Shown here piece after piece: positions 43,562 through 53,919 of a DNA stretch of 64,000 nucleotides. The position numbers and the translations under genes are program-made. The notes below the pieces were generated by a model. The model was given only the letters and a program-made list of their open reading frames with translations, did not search any database and was not told the origin of the DNA. How positions within the stretch are numbered: the first letter of the stretch is position 1; the number at the start of each line of letters is the position of its first letter. The DNA is taken from positions 108,595 to 172,594 of the forward strand of contig NBIV01000185.1 in the NCBI GenBank assembly GCA_003194525.1, written 5' to 3'. The DNA comes from Gracilariopsis chorda. Its lineage: Eukaryota; Rhodophyta; Florideophyceae; Gracilariales; Gracilariaceae.

Positions 43562-45722
43562 TCAAAACTGCGGCATGAAGAACAATGCGTCCGGCAATTG
43601 CGTGCCGGAAGTCTGCTCACGCACATCAGCTATTCTGGTAACTTTGTCAGACCGCGAAACAAGACGCAGTGGGACGCGAAGAATTCCCGGATTGAAGCCC
43701 CTAAAAAGCAGTACGCTTCGCCCTCTCCTAAACAGAATGCCCACGCTCAACATCCTGCGGAACGCCTTCAGCTCCTTTCGAGAGCAGCTCTCCAAAGCAA
43801 AATATCGCATGCACACTTCCGCTTTTCTACAGTGCACGCACAAAGAGATCTGGAGCATGAAGTGCATCCGTTGCAATTCCGTCCGCACCTTTCGCGACAA
43901 GCTTACCAACACGAACCATTCCATTCACATCCCCGTCCTTCTCAATCTCTTGTTCATACATCACCTTCGCCCGAGCTGCATCTCTCATCACCTACCCTGC
44001 TCCACTGTCCAGGACGCAATCAAGGTTGTACATTGCTTCGGCACGGCCTGCTTTCTCGATTGCCCCTTCATGTAGCTCCATCGCTCGTAGTGCGTCCCTC
44101 TCGACACCGTCTGCCCCTCTTTCCAGTACAAATCCAAGATCATACATTGCAATTGCCTGCCCGCCTTTTGCAACTGCATTCTCAAGCAACTCTTGCACTA
44201 ATCACATCTTGTCCAACACTTTCTTCTGTGAACAGCAAAAAGCTAAGACCATGCATTGCGTACGCTTTTTCGCCTTCTTTTAACGGGTCGTTCATACAGC
44301 GCCTTCTCATGGATCGCATCTTTCTGAACCCCATATTCCCCACTGGCCAGTATATAAACAAGATTGAACATTGCTTTGACATGCCTGTGCATAGTGGCCA
44401 TATCAAACTGCTCATGGCACCCAGATGTGCAGCAATCTTAATGGCAGTTTTGGACAGATGCTTTACACGCATAGCATCCCTCTCAGCTTCATCTGCTCAA
44501 TTGGTTCGTAGAAGAGCGAGCTTGTACATTATTGCCATGGCATCTCCCCATTCGTTGATAGCTGTTTCGTGTAGAATCCATGCGCGCTTTTCATCTTTTG
44601 AAACCCCTATCGCTTCAACCCCAAACAACACTCCGGTGCGCCCGGATTGCTCGCTCATGAACTCATAGTCTGTTACTTGCGTCCTGTACAACTTTGTCGA
44701 GGTTATGATGGGAAAAACTGCCACTATTAGTGTCCTCGACATCAAGAGCCGTGTAGACCTTACGTTTCATTGCGCTTTCCTTTTCGTCCACCGTCTTTCG
44801 GAACAATCGGTTACCTTCTGTGCTGCGAACGAATTGTAGCAATCTAGCGCACATCCTCGTCACCTCAAACCATTCAAAATAGCACTAAACAATCTCCGCT
44901 TGGTTTTGAGGCACTTTCTCTCGTCTTCCTCAACGAAAAGTGATAGCAGTAGTATCTGGGATATTGTCGCCATCAACAACATTTTCAATACAACCGCAAA
45001 CAAGCTTCACACATGCTCTCTGCACAATTCCCATCAGCTTCCCCAGCGTTCGTGAGTCCGCTCTTGGTCCAGTCATTGGCCCAAACGGAACTATGCATCC
45101 AACGAACAGAGCAAAAAACACAAGAGCTCGCCTATCTGCTATGCTTCTACTGTTCAGTAACACTTCAGCATCCTTTTACAGTGCCTCTTCGTTTCCAGAC
45201 ACCCCTACCCAGTATTTCTGCGTTCGTCATGAGATCACTTCGCTTGGACTGCTCTCCATCTCGCTTCATATTCCGTATCTCTTTCATTGACCGTCCACTC
45301 TTGCGTAATCGAATCCCAGATAAAACTCATGGCATGTAGTACTACATGCGACAGTGCTTCTTTGCAGGATACACCTTGATTGAAGTACTTCGAAACCCCA
45401 AAAGACCTTGAAGTGTACCCGAACTCTATGTTGGTTGATGCCAGTCATCGTATCTCTCGACTTTCCTTGAGAAACTTACTTCGTTTCATTTCAAACATTC
45501 AAATCTCCATCCGGAACGGTCTCCACCCTTTCCAAACCACATACGTCTCGTTTGTCACGGGTCCTGCACGTCTCGAATTCGGCGTGAATGAGACCGTTTG
45601 ATGGTATCACATCAAGCGAAGCATGCATGCAGTGGTCGGCCTGCCATTCCTTTATACCCTCCAGTCGACCAATAAACGCATCTCGACACCATTCCCAAAC
45701 AAACTACGTGTGCTTTGGTCGC
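43562..45722 (-). pseudogene. Second copy of the Sel1-family gene (3' part), decayed
   Basis: Minus-strand sequence from about 45720 reads, over several frames, 'FVWEWC.DAFIGRLEGIKEWQ', 'SLDVIPSNG', 'VVWKGWRPFRMEI', 'FLKESRE', all colinear with 40.57-40.30 kb of the first copy. From 44750 to 43562 at least five Sel1 units follow ('AMYDLGFVLERGADGVERDA', 'AMYNLDCVLDSGAG', 'GKLVAKGADGIATDA', 'GELLSKGAEGVPQDV'). Frequent stops and shifts. More Sel1 units survive here than in the first copy, so the ancestor had a longer solenoid. Confidence 0.8.
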
Positions 45723-45867
45723 TGTGAAAAGGAAAACAAAGATTCGTATGGCTTGCACGCTTATGGCTTTAACTGTGCGTGTGCTCTGCCTGAAGGCCCT
45801 AACATGTCGCAACGGCGTTTAGCAACGCTTCTGGAATAAACAGTTATAGCTAGCGCTCAACAGATCT
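45723..45867. other. Junction between back-to-back Sel1 copies
   Basis: Short spacer; to its left Sel1 copies read on the minus strand, to its right on the plus strand. Confidence 0.4.
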
Positions 45868-46813
45868 GTGATGACAAGGGCGCCTTGCTTCTGTGCGCTA
45901 ACAAAGAACGGCGTCGGTCGCACAGGAAAGCTTCGGAGCCTACAGAAGCGAGGAAACGCGGAGGGACAGAGCGAAACTGCAATGTCCAGTCTACCCCTGC
46001 TACTTCAACTTGGAGCAGAAGGCGCAGAAAACGACGTAGAGTGTACTCGGAGTCTACGTCAGAAAGCCATCGGAACGTTTGGGCATACACGTGCAACGGT
46101 GAATCTGGGACTTCTACCGGTCAACAGAGAAAGTTTAACTCCAAACAACGCGACAAAAGCCAAGGTACTGTTCGAGATGGCCATAAAGGAGAGCAACGAT
46201 GCGGATGTTATGGTGAGAATTGATAGTTTGTTAGCCCGAGGAAGGGGGAGGGGGGGTGGGTGTTGAGAGGGACGAGCACCTTGCAAAGCGGTGTACGAGA
46301 GATGAGAGATCGTTAAAGAGACCAGAGATCTGAGCGCTATGGTTCGTGAGTGTTCTATAGAAGAAAAGAGCCCCTACTAGAGTCGAGTGAGACGTAGAGA
46401 GTGCAAAACAGCTGTACAAGTCTGCTGTTAGAGAGGTTGGTCGAGCTGATGCAATGACAAATGTAGCGTTTCTGCTACTGGGAGTTCCAAGTCGCCTTGT
46501 TCATAATGACACACAGCGCGAACGGAATCTATCTTGGCAAGCCATCGGATAGGGGGCTAATGCGAGCGCGATATGAAGTTTGGGCGTTTTGCTAGAGTCT
46601 GTAGAAGACAGGGTTGAGAGGAATGTTGAGGAAGCAGCGAAGTTATTCGCACAGGCCATCGTAGATAAAGGGAAGAAATGCAAACGTAATGATTCGTCAG
46701 GTTGGGTTGATTGGAAGCAGTGGTGGAGACAAAATTGCAAGTTCATAGAGCCCATCGTGGGCGATAAGCTTTTTGACCCTGGAGTTCAAATTACTCGGGA
46801 GATGCTCATGTAG
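45868..46813 (+). pseudogene. Sel1-repeat relic on the plus strand
   Basis: Pieces: 'LLLQLGAEGAENDVECTRSLRQKAI' (46005), 'TRATVNLGLLPVNRESLTPNNATKAKVLFEMAIKE' (46090), 'DAMTNVAFLLLG' (46445) and 'SLGVLLESVEDRVERNVEEAAKLFAQAI' (46570), then a hydrophilic C-terminal tail ending at 46813. Each is a Sel1 unit. Stops near 46266 and 46550 interrupt the frame. Its 3' end abuts the right inverted-repeat arm, just as the minus-strand relic at 37.5 kb abuts the left arm, so the region is symmetrical. Confidence 0.75.
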
Positions 46814-46879
46814 CGAGGTCTATCGCGCATTGATGTTAAGCGACGCATAGGTTCAAAATGATTACGTCAGGCGTAGTGT

Positions 46880-48140
46880 GTGAGGGGGCCACAGTGGAAG
46901 TCATCTTCGCTCCGTAACCTTTCTTCAATCCTTAGTAAACTCGTATCACGACCGACGAAGGTAGAGACCGCGAAGCTGTACGGTAGTACGCTTGGTAAAC
47001 ATGGACATGAGCACCAAAGATATGCCTTAGTAATCGTGTCCATGTGGTCCACGTGTTTAAAACCAGAAATCGAAAATCTAAAAAAAACGAAAACAAAATT
47101 TAGGATCCGAGGGGCGCCACTCCCTCGGTACTCCAAGGACTGGGGGCACCAACCCCCCGAGCCCCAGTTTCCGTTCAGGACCGGGGGTATCAATGCTCCG
47201 TATCCTAGGACTGGGGTCGCCACTCCCCAACCCTCTTCACCTTCATCTTCTTTTAGGACCAGGGGGATCAGTGCCCCGTATCCAAGGACCAGGGGCATCA
47301 CTCCCCAACCCTGCTTCCAATTCCAAGCGAGTGATGAGTGCAGTTTACGGTTTTCAACTCCTGGGAATCGAACCCCCAACTCCCGCACCCATCCTCGCAG
47401 AGCTTCCCACTGGGCGGGGGCTGATGCACCAACCCCCGCCCGGCTGCAATCGATTCCGGCACGCTATTTAAACCCCGACTTGTCGGAGAATGAGCTTGTT
47501 TTTGGAATATGTGCGTTCAATTTTACTTTTCCAAGTTATTCTTGAAGTGTTCCAAGCACAAGTGGAGAGTGTCAGCTAGAAAATGAGTTCAGCTGGCGTT
47601 CGTGAAGCACTCAAATGATTGCGTGTCAGGGTCGGTATTTTCCAGCCTTTATCGCAGGACTTTTTGAAAGAGCTATTGAACTGCATTTGGTTTTGTCCTT
47701 TTTTTTCCTTTAAAACTGGAGATCGGCAATAACTTTCTGGAATTCTGGAGATGCCGTCTCTTCGCTTACAGGCTGGCAGCACGTAGCTATCTGCCTAGTT
47801 GTTTATTCACATATGTTATCAAGGGGAGCATGCAAGGAGAATCATTAATTTCGAATCCGAACGTTGTTATCTTCAAACTCGGCACCACTATTCTGGTCCG
47901 ACGGGTCATGCAAATGCACATTTCTGAAGGTTCGGTGACATGTTGCTGATTTCAAGAATGTCATCTGTTTATGTTACATGGCAGCAGAGCGCAAAAAATG
48001 AAGAATTTCTTTTTGGGATGCAGTGCCGTATCTACTGTTGGTACCAACGGTACCGCTGTACCTGTGATGCTGATATCTCCAAATGTACGTTCCAAATGTA
48101 CGGGTGATGGTGACGTTATACATGCACATGATAGGAGAGT
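46880..48140 (-). repeat. Right arm of long inverted repeat around the Sel1 nest
   Basis: Reverse complement of 35880-37200 (left and right coordinates sum to about 84,070). Inner part diverged (46880-47080), core nearly identical (47082-47589), outer part diverged to about 48.1 kb. The mirrored hairpin is at 47412-47441. Confidence 0.8.
47082..47589 (-). repeat. Near-identical core of the right inverted-repeat arm
   Basis: Matches 36483-36990 in reverse complement. The plus-strand frame 46880-47545 (221 codons) lies across it, with Pro/Gly/Arg-rich 'RTRGI', 'YPRTG' phrases that reflect the DNA repeats; I do not accept it as a gene. Confidence 0.88.
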
Positions 48141-48416
48141 CTACCCTTTGTAACTTAGCGTATCGACGAGCCGACTCCGGTTGTGAAACGAGACTGACGA
48201 TGCATACCTATCCGAAGGAGAGATTCATTACGGAAGGGCCAAAAGGAACTGGTTTAAAGATATCGTTTATCAAGGGGGGTCAGGCTGTAGCGACACAGCC
48301 GGTAAAAAGCCAGCGCGCACACAAGAGACTCGACCAGCACAGAACTCCCCCATCCCACATAAACTATCCATAAAAGAAAAAAACGTTCCATGTCCATGCC
48401 CGCACCCGCGCAAAAG
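48141..48416. other. Intergenic, 3' of the aminotransferase gene
   Basis: No gene. Includes the 3' non-coding region of the minus-strand gene. Confidence 0.4.
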
Positions 48417-49772
48417 TCACGCTGCAACGTCGGAAAGCACAGTCTCAAATATGCTGAGCACGCTCTCTACTTGCTGGTGTGAGATGACCAACGGAGGGAC
48501 AAATCGAACTACATGCTTACCAGCCGGTACCAACAAAAGGCCGCGATCCATAGCCTTAGCAACAACATCAGATGCGGCAATACCCTGCAGCTCCACACCC
48601 AGGATGAGTCCCAAACCGCGCACCTCCTTCACGACGCTAGAGAACTTCCGGGCCAAATTTTGCAAGCCCGTCATCAACTGAGCGCCCCGCTGCTCTGCGT
48701 TCTGCAACACGCCAGAATCAAGTTGGTTCGCGACGGCGAGACCGGCCGCAGTTGCCAATGGATTGCCGCCAAACGTACTAGCATGATCTCCCGGTTCAAA
48801 CACATCGCACTTGGCCGTGCAACACATGGCACCGATAGGTACACCTCCGCCCAGTCCCTTTGCTAGCGTGAACACATCCGGTTGTACACCGGTGTGGTCA
48901 AAGCCCCACAGCTTGCCTGTGCGACCGACGCCAACTTGCACTTCATCACACATGAGCAGGGCGCCTGTGTCATCGCAGATCTGTCGGGCGGTAGCGAAGA
49001 ACTGTTTGGAGGCTGGGTGAATGCCACCCTCGCCCTGACATGCCTCCATGAGAATGGCTGCAAGATTGTCTCCGATGGAGTCGGCAAGCTGTTTGAGCTC
49101 TGCTGCATCGTTGTAGGTGACGTACTGAAAGCCCGGAACAAGCGGCCACCAGTTGCGGTGATACTTGGGCTGTCCTGTAGCTGTGAGCGTGGCAAGCGTT
49201 CTACCGTGGAAGGATTGGTGCGCAGTGATGATGACGGGGATATTAGTAGGATCAGAGCCATGTCTGATGTGCCAATATTTCCGCGCAAGCTTAATAGCGG
49301 CTTCATTGGCCTCCCCTCCAGAGTTGCAGAAGAACACCTTGTCGGCCGGCGAGTTGGACACGAGCCAGGCTGCCAACGCGGCCTGCTCGGGGATGTAATA
49401 GAGGTTGGATACGTGGTTGACACGGGACATTTGATTGGTGACAGCTTTGATGAGGGCGGGATGAGCATGACCGAGGGTGCAGGTCGCTATGCCGGCCACG
49501 CAGTCGAGGTATCGTTTGCCGCGCGTGTCGAAGAGCTCTGCGCCGTTTCCATGCGACATGGCGACTGCGTAGCGCGCGTAGGTGTTCATGACGACGGAAT
49601 CCAGGTCTGGCGGAGCGGGGCTCTGCTGCGGCTGGGCTGCGACGGCCTTGACCGGGGCGCGGATCGCGGCCGAGCGAGGGCTTGGCTGTCGGGGTGCGAA
49701 CGGCGACGAAGCGCCTGAGACGAGGAATGGACGCGCGGCAAGGGGCGTGGAGAGACTGAAAGCGAGCGCCAT
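48417..49772 (-). CDS. argD: Acetylornithine aminotransferase, plastid-targeted
   Basis: Class III PLP aminotransferase of 451 residues; converts N-acetylglutamate semialdehyde to N-acetylornithine with glutamate as donor in arginine biosynthesis. Residues about 1-50 (MALAF..., rich in Ala, Ser, Pro, Arg) look like a plastid transit peptide. The mature enzyme starts near 'NTYARYAVAMSHGNGAELFD'. Signatures: 'FCNSGGEANEAAIKLARKY', 'HGRTLATLTATGQPKY', 'ILMEACQGEGGI', 'LLMCDEVQVGVGRTGKLWGF' and the PLP lysine K305 in 'TLAKGLGGGVPIG'. These favour ArgD over ornithine or GABA transaminases. The open frame extends 152 codons upstream, but the extension is a Pro/Cys/Ser low-complexity reading of a hexanucleotide repeat, so the ATG at 49772-49770 is chosen. 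Divergent from the CCA gene. Confidence 0.95.
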   Translation of the reverse strand: MALAFSLSTPLAARPFLVSGASSPFAPRQPSPRSAAIRAPVKAVAAQPQQSPAPPDLDSVVMNTYARYAVAMSHGNGAELFDTRGKRYLDCVAGIATCTLGHAHPALIKAVTNQMSRVNHVSNLYYIPEQAALAAWLVSNSPADKVFFCNSGGEANEAAIKLARKYWHIRHGSDPTNIPVIITAHQSFHGRTLATLTATGQPKYHRNWWPLVPGFQYVTYNDAAELKQLADSIGDNLAAILMEACQGEGGIHPASKQFFATARQICDDTGALLMCDEVQVGVGRTGKLWGFDHTGVQPDVFTLAKGLGGGVPIGAMCCTAKCDVFEPGDHASTFGGNPLATAAGLAVANQLDSGVLQNAEQRGAQLMTGLQNLARKFSSVVKEVRGLGLILGVELQGIAASDVVAKAMDRGLLLVPAGKHVVRFVPPLVISHQQVESVLSIFETVLSDVAA

Positions 49773-50035
49773 TGCGGGGATGGAGGACGGAGAAGGGGAC
49801 GGGACCGGGGGACAGGGACAGGGACAGGTACAGGGACAGGGACGGGGACGGAGACGGGGACGGAGACGGAGATTGGAACAGAAAACAGGAAAGGACAGAG
49901 GAGAGATAGATGACGGCAGCCGACGTGGCGCAGAGATGCGCCCGGGATGCGGCGCTGGCAGGCGGAGATATAATAAATAGCCTTTGATGAGGCGCACTGT
50001 AGACGGTAGCAGCCGCCAACGCGAGGGCAGCGACG
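49773..50035. promoter_or_regulatory. Shared divergent promoter region
   Basis: 263 bp separate the start codons of the aminotransferase (minus) and the CCA enzyme (plus). It includes the GGGACA-type repeat on the aminotransferase side and a 'TATAATAAAT' stretch at 49969-49978, roughly 200 bases upstream of the aminotransferase ATG and 60 bases upstream of the CCA ATG. Confidence 0.5.
49797..49881 (+). repeat. GGGAC(A/G) hexanucleotide microsatellite
   Basis: Imperfect tandem GGGACA/GGGACG/GAGACG units, about 13 copies, within the presumed 5' untranslated region of the aminotransferase gene. Confidence 0.85.
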
Positions 50036-51742
50036 ATGAAGTCGCGGCCAAGTGAACTGCTGTTCTGCGCGTCGTTCGCGCCGGTGCGCCGCGGTTCGCG
50101 CGGTCCGCTCCGCGCCGCAGTCCGCATGAAGCGTCCGCGTTCGCCGTTCGCCAGCAGCAGCAGCACCATGAGTCCGCCCGAGCCCAACGCCTCTCGGGTT
50201 CGTCGCACGCCGCCTCATCGTCCGTCACACCCCGTCGTCGCGCTCTCGCCGCTTGAAACTCGCCTGTTTCACTTGCTGCGTTCCGTCGCGGACAGCGTGC
50301 ATCCGCAGCCCACTTTGCGCGTCGCCGGCGGCTGGGTGCGTGATAAGTTGCTTGACCCTTGCTCCGTCTCCGAGCACGTTGACATTGACATTGCGCTTGA
50401 TACGATGCTTGGGATTCATTTTGCGGAACGTATAAACCGTTATCTTGACGAGCATCACATGCCGCACGCTTCTGTCGGCCTTATTCAGAAGAACCCTGAC
50501 CAGAGCAAGCATCTGGAAACTGCGACGATGCGCGTCATGGACGTCTGTCTCGACCTGGTTAACCTGCGTACCGAGACGTACTCGCACGATTCGCGCATTC
50601 CCAACATCCGAATAGGTACCCCGTACGAAGACGCCATGCGTCGAGACCTCACAATCAACGCCCTCTTCTACAACATCAACACCCGCTCCGTCGAAGATTT
50701 CACCCATCGTGGCATGGATGACATTCGCGACCGCATCATTCGCACCCCACTTCCGCCTTTAACCACCCTGTTAGATGACCCGTTGCGTGCGCTTCGCGCC
50801 ATTCGCTTTGCTTCCCGTCTCAATTTTAGTTTCGACGCCCCGTTGTTCGACGCCTGTCGCAACTCGCGCGTCCACGATGCGCTCGGAGCAAAGGTATCAC
50901 GCGAACGCATTTCCCATGAAATTGACCGAGTTGTTGCCTGCGATAACGCGCCCCATGCAATCGGTTTACTGGTCGAGCTCGGTTTGTTTCCGATCGTCTT
51001 CCGTCTGCCCCCGCAACGAAACATCCTCAACGACGCACACGCGCCGTCTGATTTTCCCACCTTAGCGCTTGGCGCTTTGCTCAACTTACACACCATGAAA
51101 CCGCCCGATAACTGTGCTGCCCCACGCAAGGTTGTGCGCTACGCCGCACTGCTCTCCCCGCTGGCCACGGTCAAGTGTTCGCACGTTCAGTTTGGCAAGA
51201 AGAGGAAGAACGTGCCTGTCGCCCAGTACATTTTAAGACATGAACTTCGCCTCGGCGCGAAGGATGTCACCGAGGTGTGCGCCCTGCATGCGGCTGCACT
51301 CAATTTGCAGAAACTTGTACACAACGACTCCGACAAACTTGACAGGCTGCAGACCGGCCGGGTCATCAGGGCGGCCGGTCCGTTTTGGCGTAGCGCCCTT
51401 CAGATTGCGCTCGTCATGGAACTGCGTCCCGCAAAGGCGGAGAACACTTTTGCCGCTGGCATGGGAGAACCCTCTGATCAGATGGGCAAAGACTGTCGGA
51501 TGCTCGTCGATACCTACCGCTCCTTTGGAGACAAGGTCGAGAGCATGGGCCTGGAAGGAGTATGGAACATCAAGCCCATTATTGATGGAAATGATTTGCT
51601 CAAGTTGTTACCGCGTCTGAAGAAAGGTCCGCTCGTGGGTACCATTATGAAGGAACAGATTGACTGGATGGTTAAACACCCTAACGAGGGCACTGCTGAA
51701 ATCTCGGACAGGATACTGCACCAGTATAAACAATACCGATAA
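50036..51742 (+). CDS. CCA1: CCA-adding tRNA nucleotidyltransferase
   Basis: 568 residues, class II CCA-adding enzyme that builds the 3' CCA end of tRNAs. Motif A: GGWVRD (98-103) and the metal-binding D116-x-D118 in 'HVDIDIALD'. Then 'RRDLTINALFYN' (202-213), the DP-x-R-x-x-R segment 'DDPLRALRAIRFASRLNF' (247-264) and 'KVSRERISHEI' (about 290). The C-terminal half is the helical tRNA-binding part and is larger than in bacteria, close to the fungal length. Met1, Met31 and Met45 are all in frame before the domain; residues 1-30 are Arg/Ser/Ala-rich and could target an organelle, while the later starts would give nuclear or cytosolic forms, as known for yeast CCA1. The use of alternative starts here is inference. 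Confidence 0.95.
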   Translation: MKSRPSELLFCASFAPVRRGSRGPLRAAVRMKRPRSPFASSSSTMSPPEPNASRVRRTPPHRPSHPVVALSPLETRLFHLLRSVADSVHPQPTLRVAGGWVRDKLLDPCSVSEHVDIDIALDTMLGIHFAERINRYLDEHHMPHASVGLIQKNPDQSKHLETATMRVMDVCLDLVNLRTETYSHDSRIPNIRIGTPYEDAMRRDLTINALFYNINTRSVEDFTHRGMDDIRDRIIRTPLPPLTTLLDDPLRALRAIRFASRLNFSFDAPLFDACRNSRVHDALGAKVSRERISHEIDRVVACDNAPHAIGLLVELGLFPIVFRLPPQRNILNDAHAPSDFPTLALGALLNLHTMKPPDNCAAPRKVVRYAALLSPLATVKCSHVQFGKKRKNVPVAQYILRHELRLGAKDVTEVCALHAAALNLQKLVHNDSDKLDRLQTGRVIRAAGPFWRSALQIALVMELRPAKAENTFAAGMGEPSDQMGKDCRMLVDTYRSFGDKVESMGLEGVWNIKPIIDGNDLLKLLPRLKKGPLVGTIMKEQIDWMVKHPNEGTAEISDRILHQYKQYR

Positions 51743-53400
51743 CTCTGCACCAAGAGCCCAGCTTCTCTTTTTCCGCTGGAGGTACCCCGTAGGACGGAAA
51801 GATCATTTCATTCCCTTTTTGTGTGTACGAGAGTGGTGGTCTTGTACCGACTTCCTCTTGGATTTCTGCTCGAGTGTTCTAGGTGAGAACGTACCTTCCG
51901 TTTGCACACCGAGAAGAGCACTCGCACCATAGGCCGGTGGATCGGCAAGCCATAAACTGGTGTTGGTCCTCTGGAATCTTTATGGACTGGATGACACTAT
52001 CCGCGGAGCAACGGGAGTGAGAGACTATAAGAGACTACACGGTACAGATCTTCTTGTATGGAGCAAGAAGAATGTCGGCGTTACAGCTGTAAACAAACAC
52101 CACCCTTTACACTCTATGTTACGAATAAGGAGAATCTTTACGCGCCAAGTAAGGGTTAACCGGTACCTTTGTAAAGCATGAACCATTTCCTTCTCGTCAT
52201 CTCAGGCGGGGCGTATTTTTATTCTGAGGAGTGACACAGAACTGCCTTGTACTAAACTATGTATGACACCGCGCACTACGAAATGAAGAGGAAGGGTTAG
52301 CAGACAGCTGAGGGTGTAAGTACCCACGGTGCTCGCTCTGGTTGATCGCCTACGCGAACGGTGAGCTGCTCGCTTGTTTTTGTGATGCGTGGATTGACCA
52401 TCTCACATGTAATGCCGAGTACTTTGCCGTTGTTCATAGTTCTAGGTGTGATATTATTCATAAGCGCAAACAGAAGCATGTTCTAAGAACATCCGACACT
52501 GAATACAAGGGCAAATATGCAAGCATGCTTATATGCAACGAAGTAAAAAGAGAAAAGCCGCGGTCTTTTCATTATCATTGCAAAGTGAGCAGAGTTAACA
52601 AGCTGCATCATGAACTCATCCTCTAAAATTCTTTCAAAGTCTGAATCTGCTGATGACTCTGTCTCTACAATTGTGCTGCTTCGGTCTCCTGTTTGCTCTT
52701 CGCACAGCCCGAAGGTCTCATCGAGCTATAAAGCATCTTGGAGGCCGATCTCACCGGAACGTTGATAAAGTTGTTTTGACTGTTGAAGATATGCCCCGTG
52801 CCAAACCTACCAAAGCTACTGACGGTACTTGTCATGTAGAAGGTGTAGTTGAGAAGCACTGTTCGAGAGGCAAACCGCCGAGATACCCTAAGTGCCGGAA
52901 AACAGACCATTTTGAAAAGGTGACACAACTGATCCCCCTGAGACATTCTTCGCTAAAAAGTGAACGAGGACATGAGCAATCCGCAGAATCTCGCCAAGTC
53001 CTTGTCCGCAGTTCTGAGCAAAATGAAGCAAGTTGCAGGTCCGAAATCGAGTCGTATTCCTGCCAGTTTCAAGATCGGCACAGAAAGAGTGAAGAATAGT
53101 ATTGGATTTCATAGCTCAGCACTTGCTTCGACTATGTTCGGATATCTGTCACTGAAGCGCTATCCGGAAGAAACGAGGCCAACATCAAAGAAAGTGCTGT
53201 ACGTGCGGTAAACAGTATCTATCACATTTGGGCCCATTGCAGCCAGCTACCAATAAACATGGTTTTGGCCTTCTAGCAGAAGAAAAAGCTTCTTGCAAAG
53301 TACAAATTCGGCGTTTCTGCGCGCCCATATGTTGTAGGAGGGCGTCTGGCTTCCGTCTTCATCTACTCTGTCACCTAGCACAGGAATAACTATTAAAATG
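51743..53400. other. Unassigned intergenic interval
   Basis: About 1.65 kb. Plus-strand frames at 52653-53099 and 52960-53211 are open but unrecognised; the first has 'HCSRGKPPRYPKCRKTDHF', suggestive of a broken zinc knuckle. No RNA gene seen. Confidence 0.4.
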
Positions 53401-53645
53401 GTTGCCCTTGGATTAATTTCAGGATACTTTTTCCGCTTTTACAAGGTGGAATGTTACAACAGGGATATCCCTATAACCCTTACCCTTGGTACCGTTGGTA
53501 GTTAGAAAGCTGGAAGATTTCCTACCTGCCATAAAGAGCTTCACTGCTCCATCATGGAATTCACATGGGGCATGATCATGGACGAAGCCTGATCTCAATG
53601 CCAAGCTCACCAGGTACGAGGTCGTTTCAAGCATGTAATTTTTTT
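53401..53645 (+). repeat. Possible third relative of the inverted-repeat outer arm
   Basis: The phrase 'CCTTGGTACCGTTGGTAGTTAGAAAGCTGG' resembles both 35975-36000 and the reverse complement of 48035-48060, and minus-strand translations share an F..G.(K/S)...(T)TNGT-like pattern. The orientation equals the left arm. Similarity is low, so this is tentative. Confidence 0.35.
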
Positions 53646-53919
53646 CAAATATGTGTCGGAAAAGGAGTGCGGAAGCGGGCTGGGCACCAGAGCATCTCGA
53701 TTGCTAAAATAGGCGTCCCATAGAACGCGGCAGCTCGAAGAAAGGTAGCGAAATTCGCTGCGGCCGCAGAGCAATACGGGAGCCTGCGGTCCGTCCTAGA
53801 ACGGTTCATGATACGAGGGAAACAAGCCTGAGCCCGAGCCTTCTTGTCTCGTAACCGAGGAAGTTCGCACTCAGGTAGCTTGCGCGGCTTGAGCTTCACT
53901 GGACTCCTTTGCTAGCAAT

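Noticed and set aside
46880-47545. 221-codon plus-strand ORF (and its mirror at 36601-37005)
   Set aside because: It lies wholly in the inverted repeat, is Pro/Gly/Arg-biased by GC-rich DNA repeats, and an overlapping 173-codon frame exists on the other strand.
49773-50228. 152-codon N-terminal extension of the aminotransferase
   Set aside because: It translates a microsatellite and the start region of the divergent gene; the ATG at 49772 gives a normal transit peptide and enzyme length.
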